From the NCBI RefSeq assembly GCF_902832885.1, contig NZ_CADFDK010000016.1, forward strand, positions 1-64,000: a DNA stretch of 64,000 nt, read 5' to 3'. Both the position numbers and the translations under genes were made by a program. Positions 9,740-19,430 of this stretch are shown here, in pieces. Origin of the DNA: Burkholderia seminalis DSM 23518. Its GTDB lineage: Bacteria; Pseudomonadota; Gammaproteobacteria; Burkholderiales; Burkholderiaceae. Each line of letters starts with the position of its first letter. Position 1 is the stretch's first letter. The notes under the pieces are model-generated. The model was not told where the DNA came from and ran no database searches. It was given only the letters and a program-made list of their open reading frames with translations.

Positions 9740-10069
9740 GGCGTAAAGCAGGGCGATGAAACACAGTATCGCGATGATATAACGTATCGTCGCGCCGTGC
9801 AGCGTGAATTCCCCGTTTCCTGCCTCGCTCCGTCCCCTTCACCGTCGATCCCACTGCGCCGCACCGCGTGCGCGGCGCCTTGCCGGGCGTGCGCGACGGG
9901 CCGCCGTCGAGCGCGGTTGTGCCGCAGCGCGTCATAGAAAGCCGTCGCGTCGCCTTGACAGCATGAATCGCGTATCCGATCATTCGATCACAAACAGAGC
10001 AATTGATCGGTTTGCGAGCGTTCGCTCACCTCGCGACCGTCGTACAGCAGAACAAACCGGAGACAGCCA
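9740..10069. other. Divergent control region: zur operon and polyol ABC operon
   Basis: 330 bases, no gene seen. The zur-proximal part has an AT-rich segment (GATGATATAACGTATC at 9773-9788) suited to a -10/operator. The polyol-proximal part contains the promoter/operator module listed separately (9955-10009), followed by a small inverted repeat GAGCG-TT-CGCTC at 10016-10027. Confidence 0.6.
9955..10009 (+). promoter_or_regulatory. Promoter with 13-7-13 inverted-repeat operator, polyol ABC operon
   Basis: Consensus -35 TTGACA (9955-9960), 17-bp spacer, -10-like GATCAT (9978-9983). The -10 lies in the left half-site CGATCATTCGATC (9977-9989), a 7-bp spacer follows, then GAGCAATTGATCG (9997-10009), the inverted half-site. 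The same -35/17/GATCAT layout and half-site occur before the D-arabinitol dehydrogenase gene, which argues for a common regulator, probably the SorC-family protein of this locus. Overlap with the -10 suggests repression. Confidence 0.75.
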
Positions 10070-10846
10070 GTGAGACTGGAAGACAAGGTCGCGATCCTGA
10101 CGGGCGCCGCAAGCGGCATCGGCGAGGCGGTCGCGCAACGCTATCTGGACGAGGGCGCGCGCTGCGTGCTGGTCGATCTGAAGCCCGCCGGCGGCTCGCT
10201 CGCGCGGTTGATCGAGGCGAACCCCGGCCGCGCGGTGGCCGTCACCGCGGACGTCACGCGCCGCGACGACATCGAGCGGATCGTCGCCACGGCGGTCGAG
10301 CGCTTCGGCGGCGTCGACATCCTGTTCAACAATGCGGCGCTGTTCGACATGCGGCCGCTCCTCGACGAATCGTGGGACGTGTTCGACCGGTTGTTCTCGG
10401 TCAACGTGAAGGGGCTGTTCTTCCTGATGCAGGCCGTCGCGCAGCGAATGGTCGAGCAGGGCCGCGGCGGCAAGATCGTCAACATGTCGTCGCAGGCCGG
10501 CCGTCGCGGCGAGGCACTCGTTTCGCACTACTGCGCGACCAAGGCCGCGGTGATCAGCTATACGCAGTCGGCCGCGCTCGCGCTCGCGCCGCACCGGATC
10601 AACGTGAACGGGATTGCGCCGGGCGTGGTGGACACGCCGATGTGGGAGCAGGTCGATGCGCTGTTCGCGCGCTACGAGAACCGGCCGCTCGGCGAGAAGA
10701 AGCGGCTCGTCGGCGAAGCCGTGCCGCTCGGCCGCATGGGCGTGCCGGGCGACCTGACGGGCGCCGCGCTGTTCCTCGCGTCGGCCGACGCCGATTACGT
10801 CACCGCCCAGACGCTGAACGTCGACGGCGGCAACTGGATGAGCTGA
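10070..10846 (+). CDS. Polyol dehydrogenase, SDR family (sorbitol/galactitol 2-dehydrogenase, SmoS type)
   Basis: 258 aa classical short-chain dehydrogenase. NAD-binding TGAASGIG near the N-terminus, NNAALFD, the catalytic Ser in NMSSQAGRRGE, and YCATK with catalytic Tyr/Lys. The last residues NVDGGNWMS and the QAGRRGEALVSHYCATKAAVIS block are those of Rhodobacter sorbitol dehydrogenase SmoS and related galactitol 2-dehydrogenases, which oxidise sorbitol to fructose or galactitol to tagatose. It starts with GTG at 10070 after GGAG. It is the first gene of an operon with a PfkB kinase, a GatZ/KbaZ protein and a polyol ABC importer. The exact polyol is not proven by sequence. Confidence 0.88.
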   Translation: MRLEDKVAILTGAASGIGEAVAQRYLDEGARCVLVDLKPAGGSLARLIEANPGRAVAVTADVTRRDDIERIVATAVERFGGVDILFNNAALFDMRPLLDESWDVFDRLFSVNVKGLFFLMQAVAQRMVEQGRGGKIVNMSSQAGRRGEALVSHYCATKAAVISYTQSAALALAPHRINVNGIAPGVVDTPMWEQVDALFARYENRPLGEKKRLVGEAVPLGRMGVPGDLTGAALFLASADADYVTAQTLNVDGGNWMS

Positions 10847-10924
10847 CGTGATGTCGCTCGCACGCGCAACCTGCCGGCCGGCCCGCGACGACGCGGCCGC
10901 GGTCGGACGAGGAGGGCACGCCTG

Positions 10925-11881
10925 ATGGCCGAGATCGTCGTGGCCGGCGAACTGCTCGCCGAATTCGTCGCCGCCGAGCGCGGCCAGGGTTTCGATACGC
11001 CGGGCCTGTTCGCGGGGCCGTTCCCGAGCGGCGCGCCGGCGATCTTCGCCGACCAGGCCGCGCGGCTCGGCGCGCGCGTCGCGTATGCGGGCTGCGTCGG
11101 CCGCGACGCGTTCGGCGACGCGATCGTCGCGCGGCTCGAACGCGACGGCGTCGAGGTTGCGCGCATCCGCCGCGTCGCGCGCCCGACCGGCACCGCGTTC
11201 GTCGCGTACCGCGACGACGGCTCGCGCAGCTTCGTCTTCACGCTGTCCACCAGCGCGGCCGCGTGCGTCGATGCGTCCGACGTCGATGCCGCGATGTTCG
11301 ACGGCTGCCGTTACTTCCACGTGATGGGCTCGTCGCTGACGAGCGAATCGGCGATCGCGGCCGTGCAGCGCGGCGTGATCGAGGCCGCGCGCGCCGGCGC
11401 GAAGGTGTCGTTCGATCCGAACGTGCGCCCCGAGATGCTGAGCTTTCGCCCGATGCGCGCGGCGCTCGACGAGATGCTCGCCGCGTGCCACCTGTTCCTG
11501 CCGAGCGAGGCCGACCTGCCGTTCTTCTGCGGGCCGCAACCGGCCGAGCGCGCGATCGCGGGCCTGCTCGCGACGCACCCGTTGCTCGAGCGCGTCGTGC
11601 TGAGGCGCGGCGCGCAAGGCAGCGTCGCGTTCGATCGCGCGAACCGCGTCGACGCGCCGGCCTTTCCGGTCGACGAAGTCGACCCGACCGGTGCCGGTGA
11701 CTGCTTCGGCGGCACGCTCGTCGCGAGCCTCGTCGCGGGCGTGCCGATCGATGCCGCGTTGCGCCGCGCGAACGCGGCCGGCGCGATCGCGGTGACGCGG
11801 CGCGGCCCGATGGAGGGCAACAGCGATGCGGCCGAGATCGACCGTTTCCTGACCGAACGAGGTATCGCATGTCCGGCCTGA
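10925..11881 (+). CDS. PfkB-family sugar kinase, probable tagatose kinase
   Basis: 318 aa ribokinase-superfamily kinase. The C-terminal PfkB signature DPTGAGDCFGGTLVASL carries the catalytic Asp and anion hole, and the N-terminal GELLAEF with substrate-binding SGAPAIFA follows the family pattern. Its place between a polyol 2-dehydrogenase and a GatZ/KbaZ-family gene matches the galactitol pathway described for Agrobacterium, where a tagatose kinase makes tagatose 6-phosphate. Fructokinase or another ketose kinase activity is the alternative. A GGAGG lies about ten bases before the ATG. The stop overlaps the next gene by 13 bases, implying coupled translation. Confidence 0.8.
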   Translation: MAEIVVAGELLAEFVAAERGQGFDTPGLFAGPFPSGAPAIFADQAARLGARVAYAGCVGRDAFGDAIVARLERDGVEVARIRRVARPTGTAFVAYRDDGSRSFVFTLSTSAAACVDASDVDAAMFDGCRYFHVMGSSLTSESAIAAVQRGVIEAARAGAKVSFDPNVRPEMLSFRPMRAALDEMLAACHLFLPSEADLPFFCGPQPAERAIAGLLATHPLLERVVLRRGAQGSVAFDRANRVDAPAFPVDEVDPTGAGDCFGGTLVASLVAGVPIDAALRRANAAGAIAVTRRGPMEGNSDAAEIDRFLTERGIACPA

Positions 11882-13230
11882 CGACCCTTGCCGACCGTCC
11901 GCGCACCGCGCACGCGGACGCGGTGCTGCGGATGATCTTCGACGCGAACCGCGCCGACGCGCAGCGCGGCATCTATTCGATCTGCAGCGCGCACCGGCTC
12001 GTGCTGGAGGCCGCGTGCGAAGCCGCGCGCGCGGACGGCTCGCCGCTCCTGATCGAGGCGACCTGCAACCAGGTGAACCATCTCGGCGGCTATACGGGCA
12101 TGACGCCCGCCGATTTTCGCCGCGACGTCGATGCGATCGCCGCGCGTTGCGGGCTCGCGCCGTCGGCGCTCGTGCTCGGCGGCGACCATCTCGGCCCGAA
12201 CCCGTGGCGGCACCGCCGCGCGGCCGACGCGATGCGCGAGGCGGTCGCGATGGTCGCCGCGTATGTCGAAGCCGGCTTCGAGAAGATCCACCTCGACGCG
12301 AGCATGGCGTGCGCGGACGATCCGGTGCGGCTCGACGATCGCACGATCGCCGCGCGCGCGGCCGAGCTGTGCCGCGCGGCGGAAGACGCGGCGGCGCGTG
12401 CCGGTCTCGCGCCCGTCTACGTGATCGGCACCGAGGTGCCGACGCCGGGCGGCGAAGTGAGCGGCGGCGCGAACGAAGCGGACGATGCGGCGATCGCGCG
12501 GATCTCGGTCACGCGCAGCGACAGCGTCGCGGCGACGCTCGACGCGCACCGCCGCGCGTTCGCGGCGGCCGGCCTCGACGACGCATGGACACGCGTGGTC
12601 GCGGTCGTCGCGCAGCCGGGCGTCGACTTCGACGATCGCCACGTGCTCGACTACGACAGCGCGAAGGCGGCGTCGCTCGGCGCGAGTATCCTGCAGACAC
12701 CGCGCCTCGTGTTCGAGGCGCACTCGACCGATTACCAGACCGAAGGCGCGCTCGCCGCGCTCGTGCGCGACCACTTCGCGGTGCTGAAGGTCGGCCCGGC
12801 GCTGACGTTCGCGCTGCGCGAGGCGCTGTTCGCGCTGACGTTCATCGAGGAGGCGCTGATCGACGACGTCGCGCAGCGCTCGCGGCTGCGGGAGGTCGTC
12901 GACGCCGCGATGCGCGCGCAGCCCGAGCACTGGGCGCCGTACTACCGCGGCGACGAGGCCGAGCAGCGGCTCGCGCGCCAGTTCAGCTACAGCGACCGGA
13001 TCCGCTACTACTGGCTGCAGCCGGCCGTCGCGGCCGCGGTCGAGCAGCTGTTCGGCAACCTCGCGCGGCAGCCGGTGCCGGAGACGCTCGTCGCGCAGTG
13101 GCTGCCGGACGTCTACGCGGCGTGCCGCGCGGGCGGCCTCGCGCAGGAGCCGCGCGCCTGGGTGCGCCACCGGATACGCGACGTGATCGCGCACTATGCG
13201 CGCGCGTGCGGGATGCAGCGGCCGGCATGA
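11869..13230 (+). CDS. GatZ/KbaZ-family protein: tagatose-6-phosphate 4-epimerase or tagatose-bisphosphate aldolase subunit
   Basis: 453 aa, full length for the GatZ/KbaZ family (TIM-barrel). Recognisable blocks include EATCNQVNHLGGYTGMTP, LGGDHLGPNPW, HLDASMACADD and VIGTEVPTPGG. In enterobacteria such proteins are non-catalytic partners of GatY/KbaY aldolases. No GatY/KbaY-like class II aldolase gene is in this window. In Agrobacterium a stand-alone member next to a tagatose kinase acts as D-tagatose 6-phosphate 4-epimerase (giving fructose 6-phosphate), which fits this context better. That assignment is inference from neighbourhood. The ATG at 11869 overlaps the kinase stop. Confidence 0.82.
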   Translation: MSGLTTLADRPRTAHADAVLRMIFDANRADAQRGIYSICSAHRLVLEAACEAARADGSPLLIEATCNQVNHLGGYTGMTPADFRRDVDAIAARCGLAPSALVLGGDHLGPNPWRHRRAADAMREAVAMVAAYVEAGFEKIHLDASMACADDPVRLDDRTIAARAAELCRAAEDAAARAGLAPVYVIGTEVPTPGGEVSGGANEADDAAIARISVTRSDSVAATLDAHRRAFAAAGLDDAWTRVVAVVAQPGVDFDDRHVLDYDSAKAASLGASILQTPRLVFEAHSTDYQTEGALAALVRDHFAVLKVGPALTFALREALFALTFIEEALIDDVAQRSRLREVVDAAMRAQPEHWAPYYRGDEAEQRLARQFSYSDRIRYYWLQPAVAAAVEQLFGNLARQPVPETLVAQWLPDVYAACRAGGLAQEPRAWVRHRIRDVIAHYARACGMQRPA

Positions 13231-13298
13231 CGGGCCGCGAAGGAAACGACGCAACACGCAACACCGACGACACTTCGAACAAACACAGGAGACATGCC

Positions 13299-14624
13299 AT
13301 GCAACGAAAGATGCTCGACGCCGCCGCACGCTGCCTTGCCGGAGCCGCGCTCGCGACGGCGGCCTGCGCCGCGTCCGCCGGCACGCTGACGATCGCGACG
13401 CTGAACAACCCCGACATGATCGAGCTGAAGAAGCTGTCGCCGGCGTTCGAGAAGGCGAACCCCGACATCAAGCTGAACTGGGTGATCCTCGAGGAGAACG
13501 TGCTGCGCCAGCGCGCGACGACCGACATCACGACCGGCAGCGGCCAGTTCGACGTGATGGCGATCGGCACCTACGAGACGCCGCAGTGGGGCAAGCGCGG
13601 CTGGCTCGCGCCGATCACCGGGCTGCCCGCGGACTACGACCTGAACGACATCGTGAAGACCGCGCGCGACAGCCTGTCGTACAACGGCCAGCTCTACGCG
13701 CTGCCGTTCTATGTCGAAAGCTCGATGACGTTCTACCGCAAGGACCTGTTCGCGGCGAAGGGGCTGAAGATGCCCGACCAGCCGACCTACGACCAGATCG
13801 CCGAATTCGCGGACAAGCTCACCGACAAGGCGAAGGGCACCTACGGGATCTGCCTGCGCGGCAAGGCCGGCTGGGGCGAGAACATGGCGTACGTGTCGAC
13901 GGTGGTGAACACGTTCGGCGGGCGCTGGTTCGACGAGAACTGGAACGCGCAGCTCACGTCGCCCGAATGGAAGAAGGCGATCTCGTTCTACGTGAACCTG
14001 CTGAAGAAGGACGGCCCGCCGGGAGCGAGCTCGAACGGCTTCAACGAGAACCTGACGCTGACCGCCTCGGGCAAGTGCGCGATGTGGATCGACGCGACGG
14101 TCGCGGCCGGCATGCTCTACAACAAGCAGCAGTCGCAGGTGGCCGACAAGATCGGTTTCGCGGCCGCGCCGGTGGCCGCCACGCCGAAGGGTTCGCACTG
14201 GCTGTGGGCATGGGCGCTGGCCGTGCCGAAGACGTCGAAGCAGCAGGACGCCGCGCGCAAGTTCATCGCGTGGGCGACGTCGAAGCAGTACATCGAGATG
14301 GTCGGCAAGGACGAAGGCTGGGCATCGGTGCCGCCGGGCACGCGCGCGTCGACGTACCAGCGCCCCGAGTACAAGGCCGCCGCGCCGTTCTCCGACTTCG
14401 TGCTGAAGGCGATCGAGACGGCCGACCCGAACGATCCGTCGCTGAAGAAGGTGCCGTACACGGGCGTGCAGTACGTCGGGATTCCTGAATTCCAGTCGTT
14501 CGGCACGGTGGTCGGCCAGTCGATCGCGGGCGCGGTCGCGGGCCAGATGACGGTCGACCAGGCGCTCGCCGCCGGGCAGGCCGCCGCCGACCGCGCGGTG
14601 CGGCAGGCCGGCTACAAGAAGTAA
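13299..14624 (+). CDS. Polyol ABC transporter substrate-binding protein (SmoE-like)
   Basis: 441 aa extracellular solute-binding protein family 1. A signal peptide with basic start MQRKM and hydrophobic core ends near ACAASAG (about residue 28). The mature start GTLTIATLNNPDM and later motifs (FDVMAIGTYETPQWG, SHWLWAWALAVP) resemble sorbitol/mannitol-binding proteins of alphaproteobacteria and pseudomonads. It captures polyols in the periplasm for the two permeases downstream. The ATG at 13299 is preceded by AGGAGA; a much longer in-frame reading frame upstream is a shadow of the GatZ/KbaZ gene. Confidence 0.9.
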   Translation: MQRKMLDAAARCLAGAALATAACAASAGTLTIATLNNPDMIELKKLSPAFEKANPDIKLNWVILEENVLRQRATTDITTGSGQFDVMAIGTYETPQWGKRGWLAPITGLPADYDLNDIVKTARDSLSYNGQLYALPFYVESSMTFYRKDLFAAKGLKMPDQPTYDQIAEFADKLTDKAKGTYGICLRGKAGWGENMAYVSTVVNTFGGRWFDENWNAQLTSPEWKKAISFYVNLLKKDGPPGASSNGFNENLTLTASGKCAMWIDATVAAGMLYNKQQSQVADKIGFAAAPVAATPKGSHWLWAWALAVPKTSKQQDAARKFIAWATSKQYIEMVGKDEGWASVPPGTRASTYQRPEYKAAAPFSDFVLKAIETADPNDPSLKKVPYTGVQYVGIPEFQSFGTVVGQSIAGAVAGQMTVDQALAAGQAAADRAVRQAGYKK

Positions 14625-14736
14625 CGCGCCGGCAGTCACGCGGCCCGCGGCGTGCGCCGTTGCACACCGCGGGCCGGCGAAGCCGAAAGGCGGGCAGGCC
14701 GTTCGCGCCCGCGCATCAACCGGAGGGACTCCGATC

Positions 14737-15690
14737 ATGCGTCACCTGCGTCTTCCCCTGAGTCACGCCCACGCGCCGTCGGTCGGCGACGCGTCGTCGC
14801 CGCCGGGCGCGCCGCGCCGCGCGCGCGGCGGCGCGAGCTGGCTCGTGTCGCCGTCCGTCGCGGTGCTGCTGCTGTGGATGTCGATTCCGCTCGCGATGAC
14901 GATCTGGTATTCGTTCTCGCGCTACAACCTGCTGAATCCGGACGTGAAAGGTTTCGCCGGGTTCGACAACTACCGCTTCCTCGCGACCGATCCGTCGTTC
15001 CTGCCCGCGATCTGGCACACGCTCGTGCTGATCGGCGCGGTGCTCGCGATCACGGTGGTCGGCGGCGTGCTGATGGCCGTGCTGTTCGACCGCAAGTTCT
15101 ACGGGCAGGGCGTCGCGCGGCTGCTCGCGATCGCGCCGTTCTTCGTGATGCCGACGGTCTCCGCGCTGATCTGGAAGAACATGATCCTGCACCCGGTGTA
15201 CGGGCTCGTCGCGAACGCGATGCGCGCGCTCGGGATGACGCCGATCGACTGGTTCGCCGACTACCCGCTCACCGCGGTGATCATCATCGTCGCGTGGCAG
15301 TGGCTGCCGTTCGCGTTCCTGATCCTGTTCACCGCGATCCAGTCGCTCGACCAGGAGCAGAAGGAAGCCGCGCGCATCGACGGCGCGGGCCCGATCGCGA
15401 TGTTCTTCTACATCACGCTGCCGCACCTGAAGCGTGCGATCGCCGTGGTCGTGATGATGGAGACGATCTTCCTGCTGTCGATCTTCGCGGAAATCTATAC
15501 GACGACGGGCGGCGGCCCGGGCGACGCGACGACCAACCTGTCCTACCTGATCTACGCGCTGGGCCTGCAGCAGTTCGACGTCGGCCTCGCGTCCGCGGGC
15601 GGCATCATCGCCGTGGTGGTCGCGAACGTCGTGTCGTTCTTCCTCGTGCGGATGCTCGCGCGCAACCTGAAGGGAGAGTACGAGAAATGA
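14737..15690 (+). CDS. Polyol ABC transporter permease 1 (SmoF-like)
   Basis: 317 aa binding-protein-dependent inner-membrane permease of the MalF/CUT1 type, with six predicted helices after a cytoplasmic N-terminal tail of about 30 residues rich in Pro/Arg. The EAA loop reads EAARIDGAGPIAMFFYITLPHL, the contact site for the ATPase. The ATG at 14737 follows GGAGGG. Its stop overlaps the start of permease 2 (ATGA), so the two membrane subunits are made together. It forms the heterodimeric channel with the next gene product for sorbitol/mannitol/arabinitol-type substrates (inferred from context). Confidence 0.92.
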   Translation: MRHLRLPLSHAHAPSVGDASSPPGAPRRARGGASWLVSPSVAVLLLWMSIPLAMTIWYSFSRYNLLNPDVKGFAGFDNYRFLATDPSFLPAIWHTLVLIGAVLAITVVGGVLMAVLFDRKFYGQGVARLLAIAPFFVMPTVSALIWKNMILHPVYGLVANAMRALGMTPIDWFADYPLTAVIIIVAWQWLPFAFLILFTAIQSLDQEQKEAARIDGAGPIAMFFYITLPHLKRAIAVVVMMETIFLLSIFAEIYTTTGGGPGDATTNLSYLIYALGLQQFDVGLASAGGIIAVVVANVVSFFLVRMLARNLKGEYEK

Positions 15691-16538
15691 GCGACCTGAC
15701 CTTCGAAGGCCGGCGCGGGCCGGCCGTGTTCGACCTCGTGCGGCGCGCGTTGCCCGGCACGCTCGCGTGGCTGATCGCGCTGCTGCTGTTCTTCCCGATC
15801 TTCTGGATGGCGATCACCGCGTTCAAGACCGAGCAGCAGGCCTACGCGTCGACGCTGTTCTTCATGCCGACGCTCGACAGCTTCCGCGAGGTGTTCGCGC
15901 GCAGCAACTACTTCGCGTTCGCGTGGAATTCGGTGCTGATCTCGGCCGGCGTCACGGTGATCTCGCTGCTGTTCGCGGTGCCGGCCGCCTACGCGATGGC
16001 GTTCTTTCCGAACCATCGCACGCAGAAGGTGCTGCTGTGGATGCTGTCGACGAAGATGATGCCGTCGGTCGGCGTGCTCGTGCCGATCTATCTGCTGTGG
16101 AAGAACGCGGGGCTGCTCGATACGGTATCGGGGCTCGTGATCGTCTACACGCTGATCAACCTGCCGATCGCGGTGTGGATGACCTTCACGTACTTCAACG
16201 AAATCCCGAAGGACATCCTGGAGGCCGGGCGCATCGACGGCGCGTCGACGTGGCAGGAGATCGTCTACCTGCTGATGCCGATGGCGCTGCCGGGGCTCGC
16301 GTCCACCGCGCTGCTGCTCGTGATCCTGTCGTGGAACGAGGCGTTCTGGAGCATCAACCTGTCGAGTTCGAACGCCGCGCCGCTGACGGTGTTCATCGCG
16401 TCGTACTCGAGCCCCGAAGGGTTGTTCTGGGCGAAGCTGTCCGCCGCTTCCCTGCTCGCGGTCGCGCCGATCCTGATCGTCGGCTGGCTGTCGCAGAAGC
16501 AGCTCGTGCGCGGGCTCACGTTCGGGGCGGTCAAATGA
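15687..16538 (+). CDS. Polyol ABC transporter permease 2 (SmoG-like)
   Basis: 283 aa permease of the MalG type with six hydrophobic helices. The EAA motif reads EAGRIDGASTWQEIVYLLMPMALP. It begins inside the stop codon of permease 1 (ATGA) with GGGAGAG upstream, and its own stop overlaps the following HAD phosphatase gene in the same ATGA way, so three genes are translationally chained. It completes the membrane channel of the polyol importer. Confidence 0.92.
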   Translation: MSDLTFEGRRGPAVFDLVRRALPGTLAWLIALLLFFPIFWMAITAFKTEQQAYASTLFFMPTLDSFREVFARSNYFAFAWNSVLISAGVTVISLLFAVPAAYAMAFFPNHRTQKVLLWMLSTKMMPSVGVLVPIYLLWKNAGLLDTVSGLVIVYTLINLPIAVWMTFTYFNEIPKDILEAGRIDGASTWQEIVYLLMPMALPGLASTALLLVILSWNEAFWSINLSSSNAAPLTVFIASYSSPEGLFWAKLSAASLLAVAPILIVGWLSQKQLVRGLTFGAVK

Positions 16539-17248
16539 GCGCGGCCGGCGAAGGGGCTGCCGGCCACGCCGCGAACGTCCTGATCTGCGATTGCGACGGC
16601 GTGCTGATCGACAGCGAGGCCGTGGCCGCCGACGTGATCGTGCGCGAACTCGATGCGCGCTGGCCGGGCGTCGACGCGCGGCCGGCCGTGATGCCGCTGC
16701 TCGGGCTGCGCATCGAGCGCGTGCTGGCCGGTGCCGGCGAGGCCGTCGGCCGCACGCTGTCGGCCGCCGACGTCGACGCGATCCGCCGCGCGGTCGAGGC
16801 GGCGGCCGTCAATGCGCCGATGGTCGACGGCATCGACACCGCGCTGGCCGCGATCCCGTTGACGACGGCCTGCGCGAGCAACAGCTACCGCGCATACGTC
16901 GAGGCGGCGCTCGCGCGCACGGGCCTCGCGCGCTTCTTCGGCGACCGGCTGTTCTGCGCGGATGCCGTCGCGCGGCCCAAGCCCGCGCCCGACGTGTACC
17001 TCGCGGCCGCGCACTCGCTCGGCGCGGCGCCCGCGCACTGCCTCGTGGTCGAGGACAGCGTGACGGGCATCACCGCGGCGGCCGCGGCCGGCATGACCGT
17101 GCTCGGCTTCGTCGGCGGCGGGCACGCGTCGGCGGCCCAGATCGACGCGCTGCGCGGGATCGGCGCGCGTCACGTATTCGACGACATGCACGAGTTGCCC
17201 GGCTACGTCGCGCGCTGGCAGGCGACGGGCGCGGTGCTGCCGAACTAG
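16535..17248 (+). CDS. HAD-family phosphatase of the polyol operon
   Basis: 237 aa haloacid dehalogenase-like hydrolase, subfamily IA (beta-phosphoglucomutase-like). Nucleophile motif CDCDGVLIDSE (Asp19/Asp21), motif II ACASNS, motif III Lys in ARPKPAPDVY and the acidic motif IV VVEDSVTG are all present, so it should be catalytically competent. Alpha-helical cap residues lie between about 30 and 95. It is embedded between the permeases and the ATPase gene. Similar phosphatases in polyol operons probably remove phosphate from off-pathway or excess sugar phosphates; the substrate is unknown. The start overlaps the previous stop (ATGA). Confidence 0.85.
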   Translation: MSAAGEGAAGHAANVLICDCDGVLIDSEAVAADVIVRELDARWPGVDARPAVMPLLGLRIERVLAGAGEAVGRTLSAADVDAIRRAVEAAAVNAPMVDGIDTALAAIPLTTACASNSYRAYVEAALARTGLARFFGDRLFCADAVARPKPAPDVYLAAAHSLGAAPAHCLVVEDSVTGITAAAAAGMTVLGFVGGGHASAAQIDALRGIGARHVFDDMHELPGYVARWQATGAVLPN

Positions 17249-17303
17249 CAACGATTGCGCGCCGCCGGCGAGGCGGCGCATCACGAACGAACGGAGACAG
17301 ATC

Positions 17304-18413
<1,110 letters not shown>

Positions 18414-18432
18414 CGACCGGCGACCGCGCCGC

Positions 18433-19317
18433 TCAGATGCGCAGGTGGTCGGCCAGGTAGTCGACGAACGCGCGCAGCTTCGGCGTCGGGTGCCGGCCCG
18501 ACGGCCACAGCACATGGAACGGCGTGCGGCTCGCGACGTGCTCGTCGAGCACCGTGCGCAGCGTGCCGTCGGCCAGCGCGTCGTGCACGAAGAACTCCGG
18601 CAGGCACGCGATGCCGCGCCCGCGCAGCACGAAGCACAGGCGCGCTTCCGCGCTGTTGCTGACCATCGTGACCGGCACCTCGGGCGGCGGGCCGTGACGC
18701 GGCACGCGCAGCGGCCAGGTCTGGAGCCGGCCGCTGCTCGGGAAGCGGTAGTGCAGGCAGCGGTGACGCGCGAGATCGGCCGGCGTGCGTGGCGTGCCGT
18801 GCCGGTCGAGATAGGCGGGCGACGCGACGAGGTGCTGGCGGAAATGGCCGAGCAGCCGCGACGACAGCCGCGAGTCCGACGGCTGGCCGGTGCGCAGCAC
18901 CGCGTCGAATCCTTCGTCGACGACGTCGACGAGCCGGTCGCTGAAATCGATGTCGAGCTCGATCTCCGGATACGCGGCCATGAAATCGGCGAGCACCGGC
19001 AGCAGCAGCGTGCCGATCGTCGGCAGGCTCACGCGCAGCCGCCCGCGCGGCGCTTCGGCACTGTGCGTCAGTTCCTGTTCGGCCGCGTCGAGCTCGGCGA
19101 TCACGCGCCGGCACCGTTCGAGAAAACGCGCGCCTTCGGCCGTCAGCGTGATGCTGCGCGTGCTGCGGTGAAAGAGCCGCACGTTCAGGCGCGCCTCGAG
19201 CCGCGCGATGCGCTTGCCGATCGCCGATGCCGACAGCCCGAGCGCGCGGCCGGCCGCGACGAAGCTGCGCGTTTCCGCGACCTGAACGAACACGACGAAG
19301 CCGCCCAGATTTTCCAT
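18433..19317 (-). CDS. LysR-family transcriptional regulator
   Basis: 294 aa. An N-terminal winged helix-turn-helix (about 1-60) contains FVVFVQVAETRSFVAAGRALG and SASAIGKRIARLEARL, followed by a periplasmic-binding-protein-like effector domain. Sequence is closest in style to the CrgA-type group that regulates divergently placed exporters. It is divergent from an MFS transporter gene, and the 163-base gap holds a perfect 16-bp palindrome, so it probably controls that transporter and itself. The start MENLGGF is the first Met before the HTH. It converges on the polyol operon but is not obviously part of it. Confidence 0.88.
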   Translation of the reverse strand: MENLGGFVVFVQVAETRSFVAAGRALGLSASAIGKRIARLEARLNVRLFHRSTRSITLTAEGARFLERCRRVIAELDAAEQELTHSAEAPRGRLRVSLPTIGTLLLPVLADFMAAYPEIELDIDFSDRLVDVVDEGFDAVLRTGQPSDSRLSSRLLGHFRQHLVASPAYLDRHGTPRTPADLARHRCLHYRFPSSGRLQTWPLRVPRHGPPPEVPVTMVSNSAEARLCFVLRGRGIACLPEFFVHDALADGTLRTVLDEHVASRTPFHVLWPSGRHPTPKLRAFVDYLADHLRI

Positions 19318-19332
19318 GCCGGTTCCCGATTG

Positions 19333-19364
19333 CGGACATCGATGTCCGGATTGTCCGGAACTCT
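19333..19364. promoter_or_regulatory. Palindromic LysR operator candidate
   Basis: A perfect 16-bp palindrome CGGACATCGATGTCCG at 19333-19348 is followed by a second dyad TCCGGATTGTCCGGA (19345-19359). It lies 15 bases upstream of the LysR start and within the promoter region of the divergent MFS gene. LysR proteins bind such paired dyads; the assignment is by position. Confidence 0.6.
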
Positions 19365-19430
19365 ACCCCGGTTTTTCTTCCCGCGCCGGCTCCCTACGAT
19401 GGGCGTTCCTTCACCGTTCGAGGTCACGCC

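Noticed and set aside
9771-9794. Clean Zur box before zur
   Set aside because: The AT-rich dyad pairs only at its outer bases; no good match to the known Zur consensus.
12015-14624. Very long plus-strand frame of 869 codons
   Set aside because: Its first half is an Arg/Ala-rich shadow of the GatZ/KbaZ gene; only the part from 13299 is a real protein (binding protein).
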